From positions 1 to 27,455 of the forward strand of contig CAZQQV010000017.1 in NCBI GenBank assembly GCA_964595655.1: a stretch of 27,455 bases of DNA, given 5' to 3'. Position numbers and translations under genes: made by a program. The stretch is from Caldimicrobium sp964595655. GTDB taxonomy: Bacteria > Desulfobacterota > Thermodesulfobacteria > Thermodesulfobacteriales > Thermodesulfobacteriaceae. Position 1 is the first letter of the stretch; the number at the start of each line of letters is the position of its first letter. Of this stretch, positions 7,308 through 15,197 are shown piece by piece. The notes beneath the pieces were generated by a model. It had not been told where the DNA came from. It saw only the letters and a list, made by a program, of their open reading frames with translations, and ran no database searches.

Positions 7308-7865
7308 ATGGAAAATATTTTATCTCAAAAAACCAAAAAAGTAATAGCTGGAGGTAAAAAGGTTCAAAAACTAATTGAAAAGCTTGGGGAGAGTATTTTG
7401 GCAAAACATCCTATTCTTGAAGATGTAGTGCTTATTGGAATAAGATGTGGTGGCATTCCCGTGACCAATCGTCTTAGAGAGTTTTTTAAGAAGAAACTTG
7501 GGATTGAGATCCCCGTTGGCTATTTAGATATAACCCTTTATCGCGACGATTGGACGCGGATTTCTCACCATCCCGAAGTAAAAAAAACAGAAATTCCCTT
7601 TTCCATTGAGGACAAAACCATTATTTTGGTGGATGATGTCATTTATACGGGAAGAACAGTGCGTGCAGCTATGGATGCCCTTATTGATCTTGGAAGACCA
7701 AAAAAAATTGAGCTTGCTGTGCTTGTGGATAGAGGAGGGAGGGAATTTCCCATTGAACCCACTTATTGTGCTTTAAGAATAAAAAAAATTGCACCCTATG
7801 ACTATGTTTCTGTTTATTTTAAAGAGTTGCACGGCAAAGATCAAATTTGCCTTGAGAGTAAATAG
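7308..7865 (+). CDS. pyrR: PyrR-type pyrimidine regulator / uracil phosphoribosyltransferase
   Basis: A type I phosphoribosyltransferase of 185 residues. The PRPP loop reads ILVDDVIYTGRTVRAA (about residues 104-119). IGIRCGGIPVTNRL (about 43-56) is the flexible-loop entry, and LVDRGGREFPIEP (about 138-150) is the PyrR signature. PyrR proteins bind pyr mRNA to attenuate transcription and also convert uracil plus PRPP to UMP. Pyr biosynthetic genes do not follow here, and I see no anti-antiterminator near it, so the salvage activity or a trans role is as likely as attenuation. AAAGG lies 11 bases before the ATG. Confidence 0.9.
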   Translation: MENILSQKTKKVIAGGKKVQKLIEKLGESILAKHPILEDVVLIGIRCGGIPVTNRLREFFKKKLGIEIPVGYLDITLYRDDWTRISHHPEVKKTEIPFSIEDKTIILVDDVIYTGRTVRAAMDALIDLGRPKKIELAVLVDRGGREFPIEPTYCALRIKKIAPYDYVSVYFKELHGKDQICLESK

Positions 7866-7883
7866 CATAAAAGAGGTGTAAAA

Positions 7884-8369
7884 ATGGGCGGAAGATCAAG
7901 GAAATCTATTTTAAAACAAAAAATTGCCAAGTATTACAGGGAGAGGGAAAATCCTCTTGCTCTTCTTGCCCTTCAAGATGAAATCATCCGAATGCATCAG
8001 GATAAACTAAGAATCTTTCAGCAAAATCTTGAATATCTCAGGGAACTTGACAATAATCCCCGGAAAGAGGAAAGGGTTACTAAACTGGTTATTAGAAGAT
8101 TTACCCATGAACCTGAGAAAAAATTTGCCAATAAAGCCTTCTATGAGAGTTTATATCCCATAACTCTTGAATATCGTTTTATGCCTCTTCAGGCCATCTT
8201 TGCATGGTATATGAGAAGCCTTGAGATGATTTTTGGAGAAAAAATTCCCAAAATACACCTTAACAGACTTCAAAAATGGGTAAAATACTGGTTAGCTTGT
8301 CTCACCCCAGAGCAGGAACTCCAGCTTAAAAGTGCTATAATTTCCTGGATTATGAATAGATATACTTAA
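7884..8369 (+). CDS. Protein of unknown function (161 aa)
   Basis: A largely alpha-helical, basic, soluble protein with no signal peptide. Features visible are a basic N-terminus (MGGRSRKSILKQKIAKYYRE), a middle helix rich in Gln/Leu (IRMHQDKLRIFQQNLEYLREL), and a Trp- and Arg-rich second half with WYMRSLEMIF and WVKYWLACL. It begins 18 bases after pyrR with an AGAGGTG Shine-Dalgarno, so it is probably in the same operon. I do not recognise a family or catalytic motif. Its start and codon use match the neighbours, so it is a real gene. Confidence 0.75.
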   Translation: MGGRSRKSILKQKIAKYYRERENPLALLALQDEIIRMHQDKLRIFQQNLEYLRELDNNPRKEERVTKLVIRRFTHEPEKKFANKAFYESLYPITLEYRFMPLQAIFAWYMRSLEMIFGEKIPKIHLNRLQKWVKYWLACLTPEQELQLKSAIISWIMNRYT

Positions 8370-8389
8370 AGCTTTAAAAATTAGAAGCC

Positions 8390-9181
8390 TTGCGCTCTTT
8401 TTGGAAAGGTTTTCTCATATTTTTTTTCCTCTTTTTTTCTTTTCAAAATCTTCAGGCTCAAAAATTAATTTTATACACTGAGAATGACTCCTATGGAAAG
8501 ATAGGGCAGGAGAAAAGGTTTATCCTTGCAAGGGGAGAGCCAGCCTTTGCCAACTTCTTGGATTTAAAGGTTCCATACAAATACTTTCTCATAACTCCTA
8601 AAAGGGATAAAAGAAAAATCACCCTTTACCGAAGAACCCTCTATGACCCATGGTTTAATACACCAAGAATTGCTTATGAAATAAAAATTAAACCAGAGGA
8701 AAAGGGAGATTATCTTCTCTGTATTGAAGGGGAAGATGCTCTTACCTATGAGGGAAAACTGGAGAAGTCCTTTACAAAAACTGTGTTTCATGTGGAAAAG
8801 GAGGGTGTATGGGACAACCTTTGTGGTTTTCCCTTGGAAATAAAGCCGCTAACAAGGCCTTATGGAATCAAAAAGGGCGCTCTTTTTAGAGGTCAAATAT
8901 TACTGGAAGGAAAACCTGTTAAGGAGGCAGAACTTGAAATAGAGAGACTAAGACTGAAACTCAATTTAGAAGAATTACCCAAGGATTCAACCGGTGAGAT
9001 AAATGTTCCCTTATATCAGAAAAAAATCAAAACAGATGAGAGGGGATATTTTTACACAAATTTTGAGGAAGAAGGTTGGTGGGTAATTACAGCTAAGGTT
9101 CTTAGAGGAGTTAAAGTGTATGGAAACAAGACCTATCCCTTTCAATTGCAGGCTAATCTTTGGATATATGTGTATCCCTGA
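8390..9181 (+). CDS. Secreted DUF4198-type protein
   Basis: A 263-residue exported protein. Residues 1-24 form a signal peptide (basic RSFWKG, Phe/Leu core, then Q-A before QKL). The rest is beta-rich. The later part carries the DUF4198 pattern: FPLEIKPLTRPYGIKKGALFRGQILLEGKPVKEAELE (about 148-185), then TDERGYFYTNFEEEGWWVITA (about 226-246). Family members occur in the periplasm and are often linked to metal (nickel/cobalt) uptake; no metal transporter is nearby here. The start is TTG at 8390, since no in-frame ATG lies upstream before a stop; the ribosome site is weak. It follows the 161-aa gene by 20 bases. Confidence 0.75.
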   Translation: MRSFWKGFLIFFFLFFSFQNLQAQKLILYTENDSYGKIGQEKRFILARGEPAFANFLDLKVPYKYFLITPKRDKRKITLYRRTLYDPWFNTPRIAYEIKIKPEEKGDYLLCIEGEDALTYEGKLEKSFTKTVFHVEKEGVWDNLCGFPLEIKPLTRPYGIKKGALFRGQILLEGKPVKEAELEIERLRLKLNLEELPKDSTGEINVPLYQKKIKTDERGYFYTNFEEEGWWVITAKVLRGVKVYGNKTYPFQLQANLWIYVYP

Positions 9182-9213
9182 TTGTTGTCCTCTAACAAAA
9201 AAATTTTTAATGT

Positions 9214-9241
9214 TTGACTTTAGATAAGGTTTCTTTATAAT
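9214..9241 (+). promoter_or_regulatory. Sigma70-type promoter of the first tandem UspA gene
   Basis: TTGACT (9214-9219), a 16-base spacer and a perfect TATAAT (9236-9241). The predicted start near 9248 leaves a leader of about 45 bases, which includes the GGAGG site before the ATG at 9294. This is a housekeeping-type promoter, unlike the sigma54-type element at the exporter operon. Confidence 0.75.
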
Positions 9242-9293
9242 AAAATTTTGTAGGGATTTATTAGTAAAAAATCCTGTTTATAGGAGGATAGAG

Positions 9294-10160
9294 ATGGTTC
9301 CTTACAAAAAAATTCTTGCCTGTATTGATGGATCTGAGGAATCCTTTAATGCTTACAAAAACGCCTTAAGGCTTGCTAAAAACCTTGGTTCGGAGATTTT
9401 GGTATTAACCGTTGTGCCTATTGGGCCTGCTTTGAGTAGTGCCCTTTCCCTCTTTGTAGGAATGAAAGACACCTTTAGAAAGGGAGCTGAAAAAATTTTG
9501 AAAGAGGCCCTTGACATTGCCGAAGAAGAAGAAATTAAAGTTAAGGATATTCTCGAAGAGGGAGAACCCTTCCAAAGGATTGTTGATACTGCTTACGCTG
9601 AGGAAGTCGATTTGATTGTGCTTGGGAAAACAGGAAAAAGCGGACTGGCAAAGGGAATCCTTGGAAGCACAGCTTTAAGAACCATTGGAGCAAGTCCAGT
9701 AGATTGCTTGGTAATTCCCAAAGAAGTAACCTTGAAAATAAAAAAAATTCTCTTGCCTGTTGATGGATCCGAATACTCTAAAAAGGCAGCTGAGAGAGCC
9801 CTATTTTTGGCGAAAAAATTTAATGCCTCTGTAGATATCCTTTTTGTAGTTGAACTTCCCCTTGAACTTTATGAAACCCCAGCTGAGCTTGTTAAACTAA
9901 TTGAAACTCTAAGAAATGAAGGAGAAGAGATTGTGAGGAGAATGAAACTTAGGTTCAAAGAAGAGGGCCTTCCCTGTGACACCTATGTAGTTCAGGGTAA
10001 TGTGGCAGAGGAGATTATTGGTCTTTCTGAAAAAATTGAGGCTGATTTAATTGTTATGGGCTCTCACGGAAAAACAGGATTAAAAAGGCTTTTATTGGGT
10101 AGTGTGTCTGAAAAGGTAATAAATTTTGGTAAAAAACCAGTGCTTGTGGTTAAACTCTAA
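9294..10160 (+). CDS. Tandem-domain universal stress protein (UspA family), first copy
   Basis: Two UspA domains in one 288-residue chain (about 1-143 and 147-288). Both start with the KKIL...D-GS strand-loop. Both keep the ATP-binding loop of type G-x2-G-x9-G-S/T: GKTGKSG...LGST in the first and GSHGKTG...LGSV in the second, so both should bind ATP. UspA proteins act in stress survival; the client is unknown. It is a paralogue of the gene at 15249-16097, and the two flank the kinase, activator and TauE genes. The ATG has GGAGG seven bases upstream. Its stop overlaps the convergent activator gene's stop by four bases. Confidence 0.92.
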   Translation: MVPYKKILACIDGSEESFNAYKNALRLAKNLGSEILVLTVVPIGPALSSALSLFVGMKDTFRKGAEKILKEALDIAEEEEIKVKDILEEGEPFQRIVDTAYAEEVDLIVLGKTGKSGLAKGILGSTALRTIGASPVDCLVIPKEVTLKIKKILLPVDGSEYSKKAAERALFLAKKFNASVDILFVVELPLELYETPAELVKLIETLRNEGEEIVRRMKLRFKEEGLPCDTYVVQGNVAEEIIGLSEKIEADLIVMGSHGKTGLKRLLLGSVSEKVINFGKKPVLVVKL

Positions 10161-11527
10161 ATTTCTTCCTCAAGCCCATATTTTTTAAGTTTTCTCCAGA
10201 GAGTGGCTCTATCTATTCCTAAAATTTGGGCGGCTAAAGTCTTATTCCAGCCTGTTTCCTTCAATACAAATTTAATGTATTCCTTTTCTTGTTCTTCAAG
10301 ACTTAAAAGTTTTTGTTCCCTTTTGCGAAAGGTAAAAATTTTAAATTTTAAAAATTCCTCAGGAAGATGATGCACCTCAATTTTTTCAGAATTGGTTAAA
10401 GCCACAGCTCTGGCAATAATATTTTCAAGCTCTCTTATATTTCCTGGATAGTCATATTCCATTAGTAATTCCATGGCCTTTTCATCAATTTGGGTAACCC
10501 TTTTGTGCATTTCCTGTGAATATTTTTGTAAGAAATAATAAGCAAGAAGGGGTATATCTTCTTTTCTTTCACTCAAAGCGGGTAACTTAAAGGTGACTAC
10601 ATTTAACCGATAATAAAGATCTTCTCTAAAACGTCCCTGTTCAATTTCCTTTCGGATATCTCTATTTGTGGCAGCGATAAATCTTACATCAACTTTGATA
10701 GGTTGGGTCCCTCCAATTCTCAGAAACTCCTTTTCCTGAATAACCCTGAGAAGTTTCACTTGCATGGTGGGACTCATTTCAGTGATTTCATCAAGGAAAA
10801 GGGTTCCTCCGTCTGCTATTTCAAGGAGGCCCCTTTTAGTGGAGACCGCTCCAGTATAAGCCCCTTTTTCATGGCCAAACAATTCATTGGCAAGGAGTTC
10901 TTCTGTAAAGGCACCACAATTTACTGCAAGAAAGGTTTTGTCTTTGCGATGGCTTTTTTGATGAATAAATCGTGCAAGAAGTTCTTTACCGGTTCCAGTC
11001 TCTCCTAAAATCAGAACAGGACAATCCGTTGGGGCAATTTTTTCAGCTATTTCGAGAATTTTTTTCATTTCAGGATTTTTTGTAATTATTTCAAGGTTTT
11101 CACTCTTAATTTTTTTGAGCTCCTCTTTAAGTTTTTGATTTTCCCTTTTAAGAGAAACCTTCTCTAAGGCCTCTTTTACCACCTTTCTTAATTCATCAAG
11201 TTTGAAGGGTTTTGTGATGTAATGATAGGCCCCCTTTTTCATGGCTTCAATGGCAGAATCTACTGAGGCATATGCGGTAATCATAATCACTTCTGTGTCA
11301 GGCCACCACTCTTTACATTTTTCAAGTATGTCAAGCCCGGTAACCTTTTCCATTTTTAAATCTGTAATCACGAGATCAAATTCTTCTGCCTGAAGATACT
11401 TAAGGGCAAGGGGACCTGAATCAGCAGTTTTAACCTCATATCCCTCTTTGGTGAGAATATAACTTAAATTTTTCAAGGTAAGCTTTTCATCATCCACCAC
11501 TAAAATTTTAGGAGCCCTTTCCTTCAT
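10157..11527 (-). CDS. Sigma54-dependent NtrC-family response regulator
   Basis: A 456-residue transcription activator. The receiver domain (about 1-120) has acidic pair DD at 12-13, phospho-acceptor D56 and Lys in TKPFK. The AAA+ domain (about 140-375) has Walker A GETGTGKE, the sigma54-contact loop GAYTGA (variant of GAFTGA with Tyr) and Walker B GGTLFLDE. A Fis-type helix-turn-helix ends the protein (about 410-456: LAAQILGIDRATLWRKLKKYG). It is phosphorylated by the kinase encoded just upstream, with which it overlaps by 20 bases. The intact GAYTGA loop means it should open sigma54 promoters; the candidate target is the divergent operon at 13181. Confidence 0.95.
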   Translation of the reverse strand: MKERAPKILVVDDEKLTLKNLSYILTKEGYEVKTADSGPLALKYLQAEEFDLVITDLKMEKVTGLDILEKCKEWWPDTEVIMITAYASVDSAIEAMKKGAYHYITKPFKLDELRKVVKEALEKVSLKRENQKLKEELKKIKSENLEIITKNPEMKKILEIAEKIAPTDCPVLILGETGTGKELLARFIHQKSHRKDKTFLAVNCGAFTEELLANELFGHEKGAYTGAVSTKRGLLEIADGGTLFLDEITEMSPTMQVKLLRVIQEKEFLRIGGTQPIKVDVRFIAATNRDIRKEIEQGRFREDLYYRLNVVTFKLPALSERKEDIPLLAYYFLQKYSQEMHKRVTQIDEKAMELLMEYDYPGNIRELENIIARAVALTNSEKIEVHHLPEEFLKFKIFTFRKREQKLLSLEEQEKEYIKFVLKETGWNKTLAAQILGIDRATLWRKLKKYGLEEEI

Positions 11528-12974
11528 TGGAAACCTTTCCCTCCCCTTTGGGTAATTCTATAATAAAAGTTGTTCCTTTACCCACTTCACTTTCAACTTG
11601 AATGGAGCCCTGATTGTTCTTAATAAGGTTATACACAATAAATAAGCCAAGTCCATAACCCTTTTTATCCTTGGTGGTAAAAAAGGGATCAAAAATATGG
11701 GGAAGAATCTTTGCTGGGATTCCAGGGCCTGTATCAGAAAAGTAGATTATGGTTTTGTCTTTTTCTTCAATCCCTTTTATCAATATGGTTCCTCCCTTTT
11801 CAGCCATGGCATCAAAGGAATTTTTAAAGAGATTTATAAAAACCTGTTTGATTTGCTGAGGGTCTGCATAAACATGGAAATCCTCAGGGATTTCATATTT
11901 CACCTCAATCTTTGAAGGGATTTTCCCTTTTAAAAGATATAAGGTTTCCTCAAGAAGAGTTTTGAGATTAATTTTTTCTTTTTCACCGGGTTTGGAGTAA
12001 TCGAGAATACTTCTTATTATTTTTTGGGTGCGCTCAATCTCCTTTTCCATTTCCATAAGAAGCTCTTTTTTAAATTCGAAATCATCCCTTTCAAGCTCTT
12101 CAAGTAAAATCTGGCAGCTTGTGGAAATATTATTCAGGGGATTGTTCAATTCATGGGCTAAACTGAAAAGAAGGGTTCCAAAAGTTGCAAGTCTCTCTGT
12201 TTGAATAAGATATTCCTTCCTTCTATCAAGTTCAGCAAGCATTTTATTAATGGCTTCAACCAGTAAAATCATTTCTCTATCTTCAAAATCAGGGGGGATA
12301 ACACAAAATTTTCCTTGAATAATTTGAAAGATATAATTTTCTAATTTTTTTAGTGGTTTGGTTATACTTATATAAAGATAATAGCCATAGAAAAGCACTA
12401 AACCTATGAAAATAATAAGTAAAATAAACAACCAGCTCTTAAGTTCCTTTATGGAATTGAGTATTCTTTTCTCTCTAACTTCATTAAAATATTCTGCGTA
12501 ATCTGTAAGGATTTTTCCCTGGGTTCTTAAGGTTTGAAGAAGGTCTTGATTAGAAAAATTGTCTTTCTCCTCCAATTTTTTAATTAACCCTTCATAAATT
12601 TTTAAGGCTTCTTCAAATTTTTCTAAATCTCTTTTTCCTATTAATTGAATAAAGGAGTTTCTAGATTCATGGATGATTTCTTTGGCTTCCTTCAAATAAT
12701 TTTTTAAGTTTTCAAGATCCTCTCTGTGATGATATAGGAAAAAGTTTTTTTCATATCTTCGTATTTCAAAGATGTATTCCACTAAAAGGGCTCCCTTTTC
12801 ACTCTGGACAATGATATTTGAAAGATCCTTAAAGGTTATGTAAGAAACGATGACAAAAAGAGCAAAAAATAGGATACCAAGAATATAAAGATAAAAAATT
12901 TTAGCTTTAAGACTACCGAAAACCCTTTTTTTCATGATGCAGAAGTATAATTCTTCTGTTGAAATTTTCAACAT
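11508..12974 (-). CDS. Membrane sensor histidine kinase
   Basis: About 488 residues from the preferred start. A first membrane helix lies near residues 25-46, followed by a helical periplasmic sensor of about 130 residues rich in Glu/Lys (four-helix-bundle-like). A second membrane helix lies near 180-205, then HAMP. HisKA contains SLAHELNNPLNNI with the phospho-His. HATPase has an N box (NLFKNSFDAM), G1 DTGPGIP, FDPFFTT and GYGLGLFIV. The frame opens at 13010, but only the ATG at 12974 has a purine-rich site (AAAGGG) seven bases upstream; 12935 is another possibility. It partners the activator downstream. The ligand is unknown. Confidence 0.92.
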   Translation of the reverse strand: MLKISTEELYFCIMKKRVFGSLKAKIFYLYILGILFFALFVIVSYITFKDLSNIIVQSEKGALLVEYIFEIRRYEKNFFLYHHREDLENLKNYLKEAKEIIHESRNSFIQLIGKRDLEKFEEALKIYEGLIKKLEEKDNFSNQDLLQTLRTQGKILTDYAEYFNEVREKRILNSIKELKSWLFILLIIFIGLVLFYGYYLYISITKPLKKLENYIFQIIQGKFCVIPPDFEDREMILLVEAINKMLAELDRRKEYLIQTERLATFGTLLFSLAHELNNPLNNISTSCQILLEELERDDFEFKKELLMEMEKEIERTQKIIRSILDYSKPGEKEKINLKTLLEETLYLLKGKIPSKIEVKYEIPEDFHVYADPQQIKQVFINLFKNSFDAMAEKGGTILIKGIEEKDKTIIYFSDTGPGIPAKILPHIFDPFFTTKDKKGYGLGLFIVYNLIKNNQGSIQVESEVGKGTTFIIELPKGEGKVSNEGKGS

Positions 12975-13045
12975 AGGATTTCCCTTTCCAATCTCTATGG
13001 CAAGAGCCATAAAAGAGAGAAATAGCAGGCTTTTCTTTTTTTATT

Positions 13046-13058
13046 TTGCAAAATGCAA
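13046..13058. promoter_or_regulatory. Candidate upstream activator site, dyad TTGCA-AAA-TGCAA
   Basis: A perfect 5-3-5 dyad in the spacer between the kinase gene and the divergent exporter operon. It lies about 95 bases before the start point predicted from the -24/-12 element at 13126-13142, the usual distance for NtrC-family enhancer sites. Only one perfect copy is seen; flanking TTTATT / AATAAA extends the symmetry imperfectly. Confidence 0.45.
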
Positions 13059-13125
13059 TAAAAGTTGGGATTTTTGCTTTTATGAAAAAATACATTATTT
13101 CAATAAGATGTGATTGAGAAAAATT

Positions 13126-13142
13126 TGGGCATAAAGGTTGTA
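13126..13142 (+). promoter_or_regulatory. Candidate sigma54 -24/-12 promoter of the TauE operon
   Basis: TGGGCATAAAGGTTGTA matches TGGCAC-N5-TTGCA: the GG (13128-13129) is 10 bases before GT (13140-13141), with CAT after GG and TTG before the -12 position. The main mismatch is T for C in the -12 GC. The predicted start near 13153 gives a 28-base leader containing AAGGAGGG. No convincing sigma70 promoter competes. The neighbouring NtrC-type activator makes this a natural target. Confidence 0.5.
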
Positions 13143-13180
13143 AATAGATAAGTAAAAAAGAAAAAGGAGGGTGATAGAAA

Positions 13181-13762
13181 ATGTTAAGAAGCTTAATTAA
13201 AAGATGGGATGATTATTTTACCGCTGCAACCTTTGCGGAGATGGGGGAATTTGAGTTTGCAAGGTCTTTATTCAAAGGTAAGAAAAAAGAAAAGGCCAAG
13301 GCATCGAGCTGGGATGAAGTTTTTACGGCTATTACCTTTGCTGAGGCAGGTGAATTTGATACGGCAAGGATGATTTTGCAGTCTAAAAGAAGAATACTTC
13401 TTGTTATTGAAGAAGAGGTAGAAAAAGAGCTTCTTTCATATGTGGAGGGCCTTTGTAAGAGGCTCAATATTCCAGTTGAGATCCTTCTCTTTAACAAAAA
13501 GTTGGCCCAAAGTCAATTCTTAGGGGAATTGTTGGAGCATTTAAAAAGTGAAGGTTTGCTTTTAAAGGTAACTCAGGTTGAGGAACAAGAAAAGATAGAT
13601 AAGGTTCTTGCCGAATATATTTCCCGTAATGAAGGGGTTGACTTTCTGATTGTAAAACCTTCATATGCTAAGACAGAAAAGGAAGATGAAAGGTTGATAA
13701 AAAGCCTTTGGGAAAAACTGGGCTTTCCATTGATTTTGGTAAAGGAAAAAAGTGCTCATTAA
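13181..13762 (+). CDS. Protein with duplicated W-D-F-T-A motif and Usp-like C-terminal domain
   Basis: A 193-residue soluble protein in two parts. Residues 9-31 and 44-66 are tandem copies of one motif with a 35-residue period. They share 14 of 23 positions, following W-D-x2-F-T-A-x-T-F-A-E-x-G-E-F-x2-A-R. From about residue 70 the sequence resembles a UspA-like alpha/beta domain (RRILLVIEEE at the first strand, FLIVKPS later, PLILVKEK at the end), but the glycine-rich ATP loop of the two tandem UspA neighbours is missing. It is the first gene of the exporter operon with AAGGAGGG upstream. The function is unknown; a sensing or adaptor role next to the transporter is inference. Confidence 0.8.
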   Translation: MLRSLIKRWDDYFTAATFAEMGEFEFARSLFKGKKKEKAKASSWDEVFTAITFAEAGEFDTARMILQSKRRILLVIEEEVEKELLSYVEGLCKRLNIPVEILLFNKKLAQSQFLGELLEHLKSEGLLLKVTQVEEQEKIDKVLAEYISRNEGVDFLIVKPSYAKTEKEDERLIKSLWEKLGFPLILVKEKSAH

Positions 13763-13788
13763 AAAAATGGTAAAGGAGGGGTAAAGAG

Positions 13789-14034
13789 ATGGTAGCAAGA
13801 ACTAAAAAGAAACCGGTAGGGAAGTTTTTAATTTTTGCAATACTTTCTTTTTTACTCTATTATCTTCTTTTTGCCTATGAAGACTTAATTAATAATTACT
13901 TTACCAGAGGGAGATTTTATGCCTTTTTACCCATTATAACTGCTTTTATTTTTTCTTATGTGCACGGAAATACCACAGATCTCTTTTGGAAAGTCCTTGG
14001 TATTGAAGCCAAAAAAAGAAGGGAGGTGAAGTAG
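13789..14034 (+). CDS. Small two-helix membrane protein of the exporter operon
   Basis: An 81-residue protein with a basic start (ARTKKKPVGK), one membrane helix (about 12-28, FLIFAILSFLLYYLLFA), a polar connector with NNYFTRGRFY, and a second helix (about 43-60). The tail is basic (IEAKKRREVK). It begins 26 bases after the Usp-like gene behind AAAGGAGGGG and ends two bases before the permease ATG, so it is very probably made together with TauE. A partner or assembly subunit of the permease is the simplest reading. I do not recognise a named family. Confidence 0.8.
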   Translation: MVARTKKKPVGKFLIFAILSFLLYYLLFAYEDLINNYFTRGRFYAFLPIITAFIFSYVHGNTTDLFWKVLGIEAKKRREVK

Positions 14035-14036
14035 CC

Positions 14037-15149
14037 ATGCAGGAAGCCATTCAGCATGCCGTTCAGATGATTGATTTACAGCTTTGGCACATTCTGTATC
14101 TTGTATTTGTTGGTTTTGTTGGAGGAATGGTTAGTGGATTTATTGGATCAGGAGGAGCCTTTGTTCTGACACCTTCTATGATGAGTATGGGAGTCCCAGG
14201 AATTGTAGCAGTTGCCTCCAACATGTGTCACAAGTTTCCCAAGGCCTTAGTTGGTGCCATAAAGAGAGCTAAATTTGGTCATGTAGATGTGAAACTGGGA
14301 ATTATTATGGGGCTTTCAGCTGAGGCTGGAGTTCTTTTCGGAGCCCATGTGCAAGAATATATTAAGAAAACTCTCGGAAATGCAGGTTCAAACCTTTATG
14401 TAAGTATTGCCTTTATCATAGTGCTTTCAACGGTAGGGCTTTATGTTTTAAGGGATGCCTTTAAAGCCATGTCCCTTGAAAAAGAAGGTAAGGGAGTTTC
14501 CAGTGAAGAGGAAAAACCCACAAGAATTGCCCAGCTTCTCTACAAAATACACATTCCAGGAACCATGGTTTATTTTAAAAGCATAAATCAGAGGGTTTCT
14601 TTTCTTTTTACGATTCCCCTAGGATTTGCCACAGGATTTCTTGCTGCAACTATAGCTGTGGGTGGATTTATCGGGGTTCCCTCCATGATGTATATCCTTG
14701 GGGTTCCAAGCCTTATTGCTTCAGGAACAGAGCTTGTAATTGCTTTTGTTATGGGGGCAATTGGAACTTTTAAATACGCCTGGAGCGGTTATGTAGATAT
14801 AAGGCTTGCCATGCTCATTCTTCTTGGCTCTCTTTTTGGGGTTCAACTTGGAGCCATTGGAACAACCTATGTTAAAGGTTATATGATTAAGTTGGTTATG
14901 GGACTCATTATGCTCATCATTCTTGTCAGTAGATCCCTCATGGTTCCTGTTTATCTGAGCCAGCTCGGCTGGATTTCACCTCTCGATCAGGGAGTTATAA
15001 CATTACTTAAAAGTGCAAGCTTTACCGTTAATTTCTTGGCTCTCCTTGTTGCCTCCTTTATTATTCTTAAAAATCTAATAAAAGGTATTTACGAAGAAAA
15101 AAGTCTTAGAGCTCTTGAGGCCTCACCTTCTTCAGTTAAAACCAAATAA
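14037..15149 (+). CDS. TauE/SafE-family anion exporter (probable sulfite/organosulfur permease)
   Basis: A polytopic membrane protein of 370 residues. The two family repeats are recognisable: GFVGGMVSGFIGSGGAF (about 22-38) and, in the second half, the related FATGFLAATIAVGGFIGVP (about 200-218). Hydrophobic helices fill the rest, and a charged cytoplasmic stretch with SLEKEGKGVSSEEEKPTR (about 145-165) separates the halves. TauE/SafE proteins export sulfite, sulfoacetate or related anions; the exact substrate is not fixed by sequence. GGGAGGTG precedes the ATG. It is the last gene of the operon and is followed by a strong terminator. Confidence 0.9.
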   Translation: MQEAIQHAVQMIDLQLWHILYLVFVGFVGGMVSGFIGSGGAFVLTPSMMSMGVPGIVAVASNMCHKFPKALVGAIKRAKFGHVDVKLGIIMGLSAEAGVLFGAHVQEYIKKTLGNAGSNLYVSIAFIIVLSTVGLYVLRDAFKAMSLEKEGKGVSSEEEKPTRIAQLLYKIHIPGTMVYFKSINQRVSFLFTIPLGFATGFLAATIAVGGFIGVPSMMYILGVPSLIASGTELVIAFVMGAIGTFKYAWSGYVDIRLAMLILLGSLFGVQLGAIGTTYVKGYMIKLVMGLIMLIILVSRSLMVPVYLSQLGWISPLDQGVITLLKSASFTVNFLALLVASFIILKNLIKGIYEEKSLRALEASPSSVKTK

Positions 15150-15169
15150 GGAACTGCTTGAAATGGTTC

Positions 15170-15197
15170 AAGGGGGTCTTCCCCCTTTTTATTTTTT
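15170..15197 (+). terminator. Intrinsic terminator of the TauE operon
   Basis: AAGGGGG, a TCTT loop and CCCCCTT (7-bp stem, 15170-15187) followed by TTTATTTTTTT. It begins 20 bases after the permease stop. It separates the exporter operon from the second UspA gene, whose -35 box begins at the end of this T-tract. Confidence 0.9.

Noticed and set aside
13081..13110. Possible sigma70 promoter of the histidine kinase (minus strand TTGAAA region)
   Set aside because: No -10 hexamer at acceptable spacing; the elements are just AT-rich sequence.
13213..13497. 94-codon frame antisense to the repeat-containing gene
   Set aside because: The plus-strand gene has a strong ribosome site and a repeat structure; the antisense frame has no start signal and reads Ser/Leu-rich.
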